NCBI RefSeq assembly: GCF_037038585.1
Contig: NC_092520.1
Span: 7,642,501-7,706,500 of the forward strand
Length of the DNA stretch: 64,000 bases
Source of the DNA: Patagioenas fasciata
Lineage: Eukaryota; Chordata; Aves; Columbiformes; Columbidae
Reading direction: 5' to 3'
The translations under genes and the position numbers were made by a program. Below are positions 29,766 to 41,716 of this stretch, one piece after another. Below the pieces are notes generated by a model. The model did not search any database. It saw nothing but the letters and a program-made list of their open reading frames with translations, and was not told the origin of the DNA. Numbering within the stretch: the first letter of the stretch is position 1; each line of letters starts with the position of its first letter.

Positions 29766-32258
29766 GATCCCACTAGCTAATGCCGTTAAAACTCAAAGCC
29801 AAGCAAGGTGATGCAGTACAGATGTCTAATTTTTTCTGACATCATCCTTAATCAGGATGTCCACCAAAATGTTGGTGCTTGCATAGTAATTATCATATTG
29901 CATCTGCTTGTGATCCATTTAGTTAAGTTTCCTATCCTTGGTGACAGCCAGATCCTGTAACACCAGGTGCATGAATACTTGTGGTTAGCGGTTTCTCCCT
30001 AACAGTATCACAGTTTGGCTACATTCATGCCGTGGAATTTTAGAGTTTCTTCCTACCTCTTCCATACCACGGCTTGATGTCTGTCCCTTTAAGTGGGGAT
30101 GTTTGCATTTTTTCATGAAAATACTTAGAAAATATTCATGAAAAATTCAGAAAATACTTCCTTCAGGCCAGCTAATCTCTCACCCCAATACCTTATAAGT
30201 CACTGGGGGTTGTATGGTGTTTGAAACAGTATTCCCCTCCTTCCTTTCACACTCACCTCTGTTCTGTTTTAGTGAATGGCTTCTTGTGAAAAGCACATGA
30301 ATGGAAGAATCTCAGTGTGCCTCTTTTAAGTATTCATTTCATGCACTTCATCATAGTCTCCCTTTGTGGTCCCGTTTCTAAAATTAAGTTTCAGCATTTT
30401 TCCTTTAATGCCCATGGTTTTCCATTCTTACATGATTTTTACTGCCCATCTCTCAACCTTTTTATTTCAGCTATATTCTTTATTAGAGCCGGTGGCCAAG
30501 CTGAGCACATTATCCCAGAATATTCCTTCAGAAATTCTTTGCACAGTGTCCAGCTCTCTCCTTCCTTAAATAATACTGACTATTCTGCCAGTTTTGCCTC
30601 CCTGCTTCTCACCTCTTTTCCCGCTCAGTAATGAACACTTGTAAATAAATCCATGGACACCGCTCCAAACAAGAAGTATAAATGAGTAGCCCCCAGATGG
30701 CAATTTTGCAGATAATAACATAAGTTGTTTCTCTTATGACATGATCAAGAGTTTAGTTTGGGTAGAAAATTCTTTATTGATGTCTGGTTTACGATGCTTG
30801 TCCTTTGGAAGAGTCAGGCAAGTAGAAAGAGCATTTCTTTTTATTTAGTCCTTCTCACCAGAACAGCTCTTGGGACAGAATTGCTTCTGGCAGTGATGAC
30901 AGAGTAGGCGACATTGTTCCCACTGTCACTTCTAGGTCCGTACAACAGGTTATTACAGCAAAAGTGCAAGTACAGCAGAAAGACACCAAGCTGTGAGGAC
31001 CAGGGTGTCTCCTGCCGGTCGATGGTGTGTCAAGGCTGTGCTGAGCACTGCGGCTTCTACTCCGAACTTCTGGCTACTCAACGTAACTCTTGGCTGTGAT
31101 GAACATGGGTGGAGTACGGACTGTTTTCTCTGGTCTCTGGCCTGTGAGGTTATTTTACTTCTCTCAGACAGCTTAGTTATTCCTTGTAGAGAACTTATTC
31201 AAAGACTCATTCAATTCCAACCCTATCACCTGATTCTTCTCTTCAATTTTATTGATGGATTCAGAGTACTGTAATGGAGGGATGAGATAGAAGTTTCCTT
31301 TTTAGAAGATGTGTGAGATTCTGTCATATTTTGATCATCTTTCTAGTTTATCATTCCATTTTGAATTGTAGCTCAACCGGTATCCCAGACACCAAAGCAT
31401 GGCTTTGTTACTAACTGTGTGCATCAGCTGCCCACGTTCTTCCTGAATAGTTGGCAGTTTCAGTCTGTGACCCGATACCTTCCTCTAGATCCAGCTGTGA
31501 CACTGAAAGAAATAATCACTCCCAAATGTTCTTTGCTGCTTCTGTTCTGTGGATTCCTGACCCCTCATATCTGTCAGCTGAGTTGTTCGTGTAAACACTT
31601 CTGAACCCATCTCTGGCAAAGTGACCTAGATTGTGGAAACAAATGATGTAAACTCTCTAAGCAGTTGGCTGGTTTTCACTCAAATGGGTTAGGAAGCATT
31701 CCCATTGCTTCACCAGAAGAGATGTATGGAGTTGATATTTTAAAATGGCACAAAGACCAGCAGCCTCAGTGGGGAGACTCAATGACATGGGCAGAAGCGG
31801 TCACTTCTTCCACCAACTCTGGCAGAGAACATCTGTTTATAGATTCTGTCTGGCTGGTGGGCTGTTGGCCTGTGGAGCCTAAGACAGTAGGTATGTGGCT
31901 GGGGCAGAGAGAAGGAACCCCAGGAGACCCAGGGTGGAGAGTTAAACGTAGACTTACAGGATTCGAGGGCAGTGGCCCATATGTACCTGCCAGATTCTTA
32001 TCCTGGAACATAAACAAGGAGAGAGAAGTTAGCTGCCAGGTAAGGGAGGCCATTGGATATGGTTGGCACTTGGAGGGCTCCGCAGTGGAAAAGTTTCAGA
32101 CTTTTAGCCCTTTGAAGAGCTTTTCCGTTCGTTCTTACACAGGAATGATCTATGATTTGTATTACCTTACTGATTAGGACAGGGACTGGCAGTTCTCAGC
32201 TGGGAGGAGGTAGCCCTGAGGAACATTCACAACTAGGCAAAATAAATTAATTATCATA
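29766..32258. other. Intergenic spacer with an unassigned ORF
   Basis: The sequence is mostly AT-rich and featureless. A plus-strand open frame from an ATG at 31,722 to the stop at 32,177 would give 151 residues (MYGVDILKWHKDQQPQWGDS...). It has no resemblance I recognise and is of a length expected by chance in 64 kb. Confidence 0.5.
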
Positions 32259-32465
32259 ATAGAATCATAGAATCATTGTGGTTGGAAGAGACCCTCAGGA
32301 TCACCAAGTCCAACCATAACTTAACTCTAGCACTAAACCATGTCCCTAAGAACCTTGTCTAAACACCTTTTAAACCCCTCCAGGGATGGTGACTCCACCA
32401 CTACCCTGGGCAGCCTGTTCCAATGCCTGACAACACTTTCTGGGAAGAACGTTTTCTAACTTTGC
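32259..32465 (-). mobile_element. CR1 LINE fragment (3' 200 bp)
   Basis: It begins with two tail units (ATAGAATCATAGAATCATTG) followed by TTGGAAGAGACCCTCAGGAT, and contains CCTCCAGGGATGGTGACTCC and GGGCAGCCTGTTCCAATGCC. It is a reversed CR1 tail of the GCTAGAGTTAGG subfamily. Confidence 0.94.
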
Positions 32466-35400
32466 ACATTGCTGGATAGAATGCTTATAGCCACAATATA
32501 TAACTTTTGCCAATACTCAAGCATGATTCCGTGAAGAATTAGACACATACATGCATTCCAGGGCTATCCAGACTTAACAATGGCAGAGCAAAAATAGGTT
32601 TTTAGAAAGGACATAAAACATCACACTTCAGATTTAAACCTTGTAGCTGGTCTAGTAATGTGACTTTCATATAGGATGTGTTTTCCTACTTCTGCTTTCT
32701 GCAGGGCATCCTCTCCAGAAACACAACAGTGGATAAGATCAGGAACATCTCTGCTATCTGGATTTGCAAGTATGGACCAGCACTTACTAGAGGATGTGCT
32801 CATGGGGATGATATAGACAAATATTCAGGAGGAAACTGTGAGCTGGATGAGCTTGACCTAAGTCTAGCCAAAACATTCTACTAGAGCGACCATGGTGCTG
32901 ACAGTGCCTCTATTTCACACTTAAGAAAACAGTGAAAGGTTAAATGAATCACACATTGCTGATGCTCCTTTTCAGAGACCAATATGGTAGTTTCAAGACA
33001 CAAAATAAGCACGAATTACCCTGTCTTCTCAGCACTGGTGAGCATTCACAGGCATGGTGTACGGTGTTACTGGCATCTCACTGAATTTTAAACTCTTTCA
33101 AAGCTCTGCAATGAGTATCCACAGTTTTTGAGTCATGTTACCATTTATTCTACACTCTGTAACTTCCTTCCTTAATCTTTGCCAATAACCTCATTTATTT
33201 CTCCCATTGTCTGCTTTGTGAAGAAAACTCATGCTAAGGAACAACCGTATTTGTCTGCACTGTCTTCTCATCCTTTACTGTTTCCCTCACTCTCTGACTG
33301 CACCATGAACAGGATTCACAGGCAACTTAACTATTACATTTCCTATACATCCTATGCAAAACATCATGCATATAGGTTGGAAAGCTAAGCAGATGCCAGA
33401 TGGAAGGTTGTCCTAGTTCCTTCCTCTTGTGAAATCATTCTGTACCCTGTTCTGTGAGACAAAATAGCATGTGATTATGTAAATAAAGATGTAATCCTAA
33501 CATACATGCTATAGCTGAACAAGTAGTACTCTTACTCCTTAGGTTTTCAGGGATAAAGAAATAAATAAATATTACACATGTACAACCAGCGTGAATTTTG
33601 ACTCATCTGCTTGACTGCTCAGGCTGTTTGAGCTATAGGGACAAAGTATACTCATTGGCAGTACAAAGAGATAATTGTCCCATAGCGACTGTCAGCACAC
33701 ATTCCCTGTGCTGGAACACAGTTACTTAAGTATTTTCAAGGATTTTCAGAAATTTAGATGGGATGCATTGCCCCAGTGTCCATAGCAGAGGTGACTTTGT
33801 CTCAGGTAATCACTTGGGGTCCACATGCAATCAGTGCAGGAGGCAGCACCGTTCATATATACCGATTTAGGCATTTGGTGTCATATGGGACAATTTCTGT
33901 CCTATGAGTCTTGCTAAGAGTGTAGTAAAGGGATGCAATACAATCCAAGACTACTATTCTTACAGTTGAAAAAGAAAAAAAATAATAGGTTATCTCAGGG
34001 CTTAATATCACAGTCTATAGTTCCTCCCAGACCACATTCATACCTGATGTGAATAGGTCCCTGTTGAGTGGATCTTATTTAATAAGATCTGAAATTTTCA
34101 AGTATAAGTTGAAAAATCTTTGCTTTTTGGAGCAGCTCTGCGTTACATAAAGGTGACTAATTTCATGGTGCTGCACAGACACTGCATCAGATCAAGACGC
34201 TGATGAAGAGAAGGGAAGCAACAGTATCTGAAAGTGTAATAGAGAAAGTCATTTGCAGATGTTACCAGAATGTCAGGATCAACAGAGTTTGCAGCAGCAG
34301 TCATTGCAGTCAAATGACTGACATCAGATAAGTTCCTTGCCTTTCCCAAGAGTTACTTGTGTGGATGATAAAGCACCAAGCTGAAGATTAGGTCCTCCTC
34401 CACAGACAAAATAATGGGTAGAGCACAAGTTGCTGCTGCCAACCACAAAACAGAGTTAGAAAAATTATGAAGCACATCTCTTGTCCTTGAGAAAAGGAGG
34501 GTTATTTCCATTCCACCAGATGTTCTCCTCCCTTTTTCTTGAGAACTGATGTTTTTGCATCTGGAGCCCTTTCTTTATCAGAATAAAACATTTTTGCACA
34601 TCTGCAAAAGCTTTTGGGCATCATGCCAGATCAACAGCATTTCCCAAAACATAAGGGACGTTTTGCAGGGAGCAGAAACAGTTATTCAGAGGAACGGGGC
34701 GCACAAGAGAAGGCAAAGCTGTTGAGGTACCTACAAAAACCTTGGCAGAGTTGAGGAGGAATGCTGACTGATGGCATTGATATAATCATTGATATCCATT
34801 TCTGAGCAGCCCCGTTCAGACGCTGTCTGCGTTGACTGACGCTTTAACCCTGGAGCAGGCACAGATCGATGTTTCATGGTGATGAGCACCTGAGCTAGTT
34901 CCCTGATCAACAGTTTTTGCCTCCTGACAGTGCTCAGTTTTCATACATTTGGGAAAAATCAGTTCAGTGGACACATAATTCTCACATCTCAAAGATATTT
35001 GCATTATTAATTACTGCTGTGTAGCAGTTTAATTCATCCACCTATTATCTCCTCACCTAGATTGCACTGAAGATAAGCCAGAAATGAGACACTACAGAAA
35101 ATAAAAGACCCAAAGAAACCGCATCTCTGTAAATGACTCCCTAGTTTCAAACATGAGGGTTGTTTGAGGGTAGAATAGGAGGTCTAGAAGGACTTTTCAA
35201 AGTAGGTTATTTGTCTTATAAGACCATAATCACAGCCATAACTGCTCTGTGTTCCAGGCTAGGATGGCACTTGTTAACCCCTCGTCAAACCAGTGGAGGT
35301 TTTATTTCTGTTCTGAAGTAATTCCTTACAAACCTGTTTCAAAAACTCCATCTACTTCAATAGAATAGCACCCTTTAGTAAAAATATTCCTTAGATTATT

Positions 35401-36852
35401 AATGTAGCATTGTCTGTGTTCTTTCTAGACCGAATGTAGTGGTATCTCAAGGCTTGGCTGTCTCTTACACCTTTCCTGGTGTGTTTTATGTGTTTCTTAT
35501 TTCTATGGCATGAGATATGTTAGAACATTTTATATACATTGTATTTTGGACATATCTGGGATATAGGAAAGGCTTATATTTTTGAAAGTTGTGTAATTTT
35601 CCAAGCTATAGCAGCTGGTCTAATAAAAAATATTAGCAATAAACCTTGCCTCACCAATACGTGTAACCCTTTCTGTCTGAGCAACAGATGGTAGAAACCT
35701 GCTTCAGCCTGGAAGTTTTCTGCTTCTCTTGGGCACATTCAAAAAGGTAGTGATCTTTTTGTTCCTAAAATGCGATAATTTACAGACACAAACAAAATAA
35801 AGTCATTTTACCAAAAAATGCACGCTTGCAACAGTGTGTTGGCTTCAGGACGTAGCTGAAGCTTTTCAACTAAGAGCACGAAGGAATCAAAACCAGAAGG
35901 ATGAACAATTTGCAACAAAAGGAGCACAGTGTGAGTGTTCATGAAAGAGGACAGTGGAAATCTCCACCAGGAAGTTTTTGTTGAAAGTGATTTACCCCTG
36001 TTTTTTTCCAAATATGTTTATCTGATTGTTATTTTTCACTCGTTTTACTATGGTGGCTCAGGAGAAGTTGAGCTGAGCCCTGCATATAGATGGGCAAATA
36101 GCATATAGATGGGCAAATAGCTTTATAATCTAAATACAAGACAAAAGACAACAGACCTGTTTGGAGAGGGAGGAAACGATACAACTGCATTAGTCAGCAA
36201 GACAGCATGTATTGCCAAGTATTTTCTAGGCATCAAGGCCAAGGAAAGCTACAAGGAAGAATCTGAAGGAGAACAATGAACGGGCTGATAGATATTTAAT
36301 GAGAATAGTTTTTTTATTCAGAAAACGTGGCAAATACGAGACCGAAGCAGGAGCCGCTCTCTCAATATGGATGATGGGAAGGAAAAGCTGTGGATCTCAG
36401 GGAAAGTGAAGAGATACAGATGGGGTTTGATGAACACAGAAGGGGAAGCTAGGAAAATAGTATAGATGTGGCTATGCTTCTAATATATGGATTGTACATA
36501 ATAACATCAGAATTAGAGTTATGTATATTCTGAGTAAATTTATCACTGAGTTTCATACTCTTAAGTAGCTTGTTTGTAGACAATTTCTCCAGCTTGCTCA
36601 TGAAAAAGACCTAAAGCTCACACAGAATTTTTGCCCATGAAATGCATAGGAAAGGCTTTATCCTAGAGGAACCTGAACGATTGAGACAGACTGTATTCAA
36701 ATCAATGTGAACCAGGTCAAAGAAGTCAAAGCTGATACCCAGCATATGGGTCTGACTGACAAGGAAGATCATGGTACAGTACATGGTGACTGAGAAAATA
36801 TTAAACAGGTTTTGGTAGTGAATGATGAAAATGTCTCCCATAGTTAGATTAA
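32466..36852. other. 4.4 kb intergenic spacer
   Basis: No exon or mobile element is recognised. A 19-bp unit is duplicated in tandem at 36,082-36,119. ORFs are short and unconvincing. Confidence 0.6.
36082..36119. repeat. 19-bp perfect tandem duplication
   Basis: GCATATAGATGGGCAAATA occurs twice without spacer or mismatch. Confidence 0.95.
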
Positions 36853-37203
36853 GTGAAAAGGAGGCTGAGGGGAGACCTTCTTGCTCTCCTGACAGGAGGT
36901 TGGAGCATGGAGGGTGTTGGTCTCTTCTCCCAAGTATCAAGTGATAGGACAAGAGGAAATGGCCTCAAGGTGCACTGGGGAGGATTAGATTGACTATTAG
37001 GAAAAAATTCTTCATGGAAAGGGCTGTCAGGCATTGGAACAGGCTGCCCAGGGCAGTGGTGGAGTCACCATCCCTGGAGGGGTTTAAAAGGTGTTTAGAT
37101 GAGGTTCTTAGGGACATGGTTTAGTGCTAGAATTAGGTTAGGCTATGGTTGGACTCAGTGATCTTGAGGGTCTCTTCCAACCAAAATGATTCTATGATTA
37201 TAT
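36853..37203 (+). mobile_element. CR1 LINE, 3' 350 bp
   Basis: It starts GAAAAGGAGGCTGAGGGGAG and ends GTCTCTTCCAACCAAAATGA then TTCTATGATTAT. It is very similar to 20,215-20,575 but lacks about 20 bases after GGGAGACCTT, so it is a separate insertion. Confidence 0.95.
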
Positions 37204-38409
37204 GAAATCAGGATAAGGTTTTACGTTGAACAGAAGGGGTCAGACATCACTACAACAAGTATGTATAAATCTGGGCTAGTCACCCAAGCTCCCTTTACAG
37301 CGTGTGAAAATCTATTAAGTGGAATTTAGGGCCAAATCCATTTCATCCAGACTAAATATCTAACACAGACCAGTTCCAGATAAAAACCTTGGTCCCTGAA
37401 AAGCCCTGTTTCTCTGCACTGACTACCAGAGGCAATTCAGATGCCTGGTTTAGCTGTTGACATCTATGCTAGAGATGCCTGATGTTAGGTGAGGTGACTC
37501 TCAACCCTTGAGGCAGACCTGGAGCAGAACTGGAAGTCTCCAGAATTGACCCGATAGATTGATATACACGAGAGTGTGAGCCTTCCCAGAGATAAAGTGC
37601 AAAGGGAGCAAAAGTCTGTATGGTTTTTTGTGTGTGTGTTTCTCATCCATCTGTCATGTATGAACTGTTGCTTCCAGAAAGAATGGAAAAGTTCCTGCTC
37701 TGGATGACGGCTCGCGCCGCATTGCACATTGGCTGTGCTAGCATAAGGAAAGCAACAAAGTGATTTCCCTGATGATTACAGTTAAGCCCAGTTCCAAGAA
37801 TACTGCCTGTGGATCCAGCAAACTCTCTTGGACATGGATGTTTCCTTTGGCTCTCAAGTATTAGGGCTACAAAAATACCATATAAGTGCATGAAATGTCC
37901 AAAGTTTTTTTCCTTGAAAAGAAGGCTTTCGTTGTTGCAAAGCTGAGTGTAGACCTTACAATACATCTCTCTTACTGCTGGCAAGGACAGGTGGTTGCTC
38001 TGTGTACGTGGCACATCTGTAAATAAAGCAGATCTGGCATGCAGTTTTAAGTTGTCTTGCATTTCCCACCCAGATATCTCACAGCTGTGAATGAAGGGTA
38101 TTTGGAGATAAGCACGTTTTTAAAATAGTAACTTTGATAAAGAAAGCCAAAGCTCAACATTTGAATTAGGATCTCACCACTGCAATAAACTGAATTGTGC
38201 CAGGATGAATCACTGGAATGGGTAAATAAGAATTGTGTGGATAAATAAAACAATCAGTGCTGCAAGGTAATAAATGTAAAGTCTTTGGTTGCATGGTAAA
38301 TCACTGTATTGTCCCTATATGCAGGGAAAGGATGAAAGCACATTGTGACTTTTGGCCTCTACAAATAAATAAAGATTTGTAAGTTACGAGCAAAGGGGAG
38401 AAATAAAAA

Positions 38410-38437
38410 ATAATAATAATAATAATAATCATAATAA
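38410..38437. repeat. (TAA)n microsatellite
   Basis: TAA/AAT units, nearly uninterrupted for 28 bases. Confidence 0.9.
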
Positions 38438-38979
38438 ATGTAGCTGCACTAATTCCTGTGGTTAGAAAGTATTTGGATAATGATGGGATATCAATAATAA
38501 CCAGGAAGCGGAACAACAAACAACATAAACCAGCAAACTCAAAGGCAGTCAGCCCAGAGTTTTCCATTAAAGTCAGCTCAGGGAAAAAAAATAAAAGGCG
38601 GATTTAAAATAACTCTTGAACTCACCACTGTGTTTCTACGGGCTGATGACATGATGACTGCTTTGATTTCAATGTGATGTAAAGCCAGACCCGCACGCTG
38701 TTGACACCGACCCATTGTTTCACACCAGTGGAAACGCTGTTAACGGGACGGGTCCTGACTGATCCAGAACAGAATCTGAGATTGGAATAAACCAAATGAA
38801 GCAGATTATTTGATCCTATTGGACCTTTTAGTCCTCTGACTTCCCCAGGCTGCAGATAAATCAAGTGTCATGCAGATGATACAGTGAATGACCAGAGCAA
38901 TGAGCAGCACTCGGAGGCTATCATGAACATCCTGAAGTCCATCAAATTTCTCCTTGTGCAGACATAAAACCAGACCAAA

Positions 38980-38980
<1 letters not shown>

Positions 38981-39020
<40 letters not shown>
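38981..39020. repeat. (TA)n microsatellite
   Basis: Forty bases of alternating TA with a single G interruption at 38,992. It is self-complementary and able to form a cruciform. Confidence 0.95.
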
Positions 39021-40544
39021 CGTCCTGTGGGATATACCTGGTAGGGTCATAAGCCTAAATTTGCGCAGGGCCAGGGTGAAGCAGCACGCTATAGCAATTG
39101 AACATGCAGGTGATGTATCTCCAGCAGGGATGACAACCTATGACAGTGCAGAAGGAGACAATGGATGGTATCTGGAGATGGCAGCTGCCCATCTCCACCC
39201 AAAAGGGTGCTGTATAGCACTAGTCCTGCCTACACCATGACCCTTCATAAGCTTACTGAAGCAGAAGAACCGCGTGGACTTACAAATGATTTTATTTTTC
39301 CTCCTAGAACAGCAGATTCCCTTGTTGCTTATGTTTTATTACCCATCCGTGAATTTGGAAGTCGTAGCAGTTTGCCCATACATGAAAACCTGCCAAGCAG
39401 AGTTTGCTTTTCACGTTCTTACCAGTCATTTCTGCCCCCAGCCTGAAGCTTGAAGACACTGAGTTCTATACAACATTATTATTTAATGATGTATTTTCCA
39501 GTATCGAGGCCATTAGCAGACTATGTAAGTACCTAAATGAAGCTCATGAACAGTTTTAAGGTCTTAATGAATTAACATTCGGTTGAGTTTATGCTAAATT
39601 GTGTTAAACTGCAGAACCCTGGCTTCAGAAATAGGAAACCCTGGTTCCCTCTGTGCATATTGGGGAAGCACTAGGTCCCTTTCAGAAAGGAAATCTAAAT
39701 TCATCCTGAGCATCATTTGGGCATCTGAGTCAAAAGTTTAGTAACGTGTCTAGCCAAGCCGCAGAGCGTTTTCACATCTGGATGTGTCCCATTTGCTAAA
39801 CTGCTTCAGTCTGTGAACAATTCCAAAATACACTCGGCTTTATTATTGTAAAAGAATGTAATGTTATACAACCAAATGTGAAAGCACATATTGTGGAATA
39901 TTTCAGAAAGAACAACATGTTAAAACTGCACTTTTAAAACAAGGTTTGAATTCAACGGAGAAAATGGCCTCAACTGGTCTGCATATGTCAATAGTTTACG
40001 TAATCGGCTGAGGGCAGAGCAGCCTGCCAGGAGAGCTGCTTTTAAAATGAAAATCACACCGGTGGAATGGGAATGGCTTTCTAACCTTCAGAGCAGAGAT
40101 GGGCCTAAGCCGCAAATGTCAGATCGGGGCTGTTCAAAACTTCGAAGCGTTTACATCCTGCGGTATTGCTCCAGTAAGTCTTTGAAGCGGATTTAGAACT
40201 TATCCTCAAGGAATTACGGCTGTGTCTCTCTTTATGGTATATAAAGAAATCCTGAAAGGTTATAAAAATAAGATCTTGGGATGAGGTGGATTTTCTATTA
40301 AATATTAGCAATATCAAGACTGAATTTGCCCTGGTTTTATTGAATGGTTTCTTAGGCTCTGAAAAATGTCTTGAGAGCTTCTTCATCCTTTAGTTCGAAG
40401 TTGAGGGCTGCTGAAATATCAACCAAGCTTGTTCCAGGCCCTGTGTTAGGAGGGAGATTGTGATACATTGGAAAAATGCCAGCCCAGACCTTTCAGAGAC
40501 CTTTTGGAAAGGCCTTTAACTTACCCATGCCACAGATTCTTGCC

Positions 40545-41050
40545 TATAAAAAAGAGAGGTCATCTTCCACCTTAGAACAGTACTGCTGGGATATGTGAGC
40601 AATACGCCTTTGCGTGGAGAAGGCACCGCTTACTGACAAGACATCATGGCCGACAAAGGTGTTTAACATTTTCATACTTAGACATAAGCAGGTTTAGTGT
40701 AAAAGAGAGGAGGGGACACCAGAGTGGACTCCTTTTTAATTTTCTGAGGTTATTTTTATGTATCATAAAGTTGGACCATCTAAAAGTCATTTGTTTCCCT
40801 GGAGTTTTCGTCCATTATTCTACTGTGGAATTGCCTTTCATTTTTTAAAAATTTGGAGTTTAACAGCTCATCGGCTAATCATGGTCTTCTCTACCATTTT
40901 CTAGGCATGACAGAAAGAACCCTTGTTTTCCAGATGAAAAATGGACAACTCACCGCCTTCAGGATAACACTGCTCCTCATTCCTGCACTGCTGTCATCTG
41001 AGGAGGATGCCAACGTGTTTAATAAACTGTGGGCAAAGCCTGTCTGTTAG
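40545..41050 (+). other. Speculative small two-exon gene: TATA box, 52-residue ORF
   Basis: TATAAAAAA at 40,545 lies about 100 bases before an ATG in strong context (ATCATGGCC, 40,646). The first 13 coding bases end AAAG/GT at 40,658. A clean pyrimidine tract and acceptor (TTCTCTACCATTTTCTAG) precede 40,905. Joined, the frame continues to the TAG at 41,048-41,050 and gives a protein of 52 residues beginning MADKGMTERTLVFQMKN, with a hydrophobic middle (ITLLLIPALL). Without splicing the ATG frame stops after six codons. The donor GTGTTT is weak. I recognise no family, and the arrangement could be chance. Confidence 0.2.
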
Positions 41051-41670
41051 ATATGCAGCTTCCCTTAAGTACATTGAAGAATATGAACGTGGTTCTCTTT
41101 GTGCAGATATCCCTCCCTAGTTGCATTTCAGCAGCCGGCCAGTCTCTGTGGTGGGAAACACAGGAGCCTTTCCCATTCTGTGGCACCAGGATTACACAAA
41201 GGAAGGGAAGTGAGGAACACGTCATCCCGCTGAAACTACAGAGAAAATTCAGGGAGAAAGAAAAACATCTGACTTGGAACGTAGCCACTTCTCAAGAGGT
41301 TAACACCCTACTTCTGTGAAAAGTGCCATAGTCGTAATGATAAAAAAAAGTGGTCAAGGCCTCAAGTTTCATTCAAAGGAAGGTTTTTCAATTCAATTTC
41401 CATTAAAAAAAATAATCAAAATCCAGAGCAATGCAGTTCTTTCTAGGCACACTAAAGTTCTGGGTAAAATGTGCAGCAATTACCTGTTTTGGTTAGGAAA
41501 TCTTTAAAAATGTGGTGTGTGTCAGAATGCACTGAGTAAATCAATTAGTAATTCTCAGCCTATGCCTTGTTTGTGAATCATTTGTTTGCATACTTTATTA
41601 TCCGTTACTCATATCGTGTGGCCGATTGCTTGAGGCTTTGTCTTCACTGCAAAAGGGCTCTGTTCTTCTC
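41051..41670. other. Intergenic spacer
   Basis: No gene or repeat is recognised apart from short A-runs. Confidence 0.6.
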
Positions 41671-41716
41671 TTGAGCTCCCTTCCAATCCCTAACATTCTG
41701 TGATTCTGTGATTCAC
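41671..41716 (+). mobile_element. CR1 LINE tail remnant
   Basis: CTCCCTTCCAATCCCTAACA followed by TTCTGTGATTCTGTGATTC. Only the last 45 bases of a CR1 are present. Confidence 0.85.

Larger units (their letters stand above)
37204..40500. other. Intergenic spacer with simple repeats
   Basis: Apart from the TAA and TA repeats listed separately, no gene or element is recognised. A 139-residue minus-strand frame (37,643-38,062) has no family resemblance. Confidence 0.6.

Noticed and set aside
31665-31721. TTG as start of the 31.7 kb frame
   Set aside because: TTG starts are a bacterial convention; in this eukaryotic DNA the first ATG (31,722) is the only reasonable start.
37643-38062. 139-codon minus-strand ORF
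   Set aside because: No recognised domain, no promoter or splice context, and a length within chance expectation.
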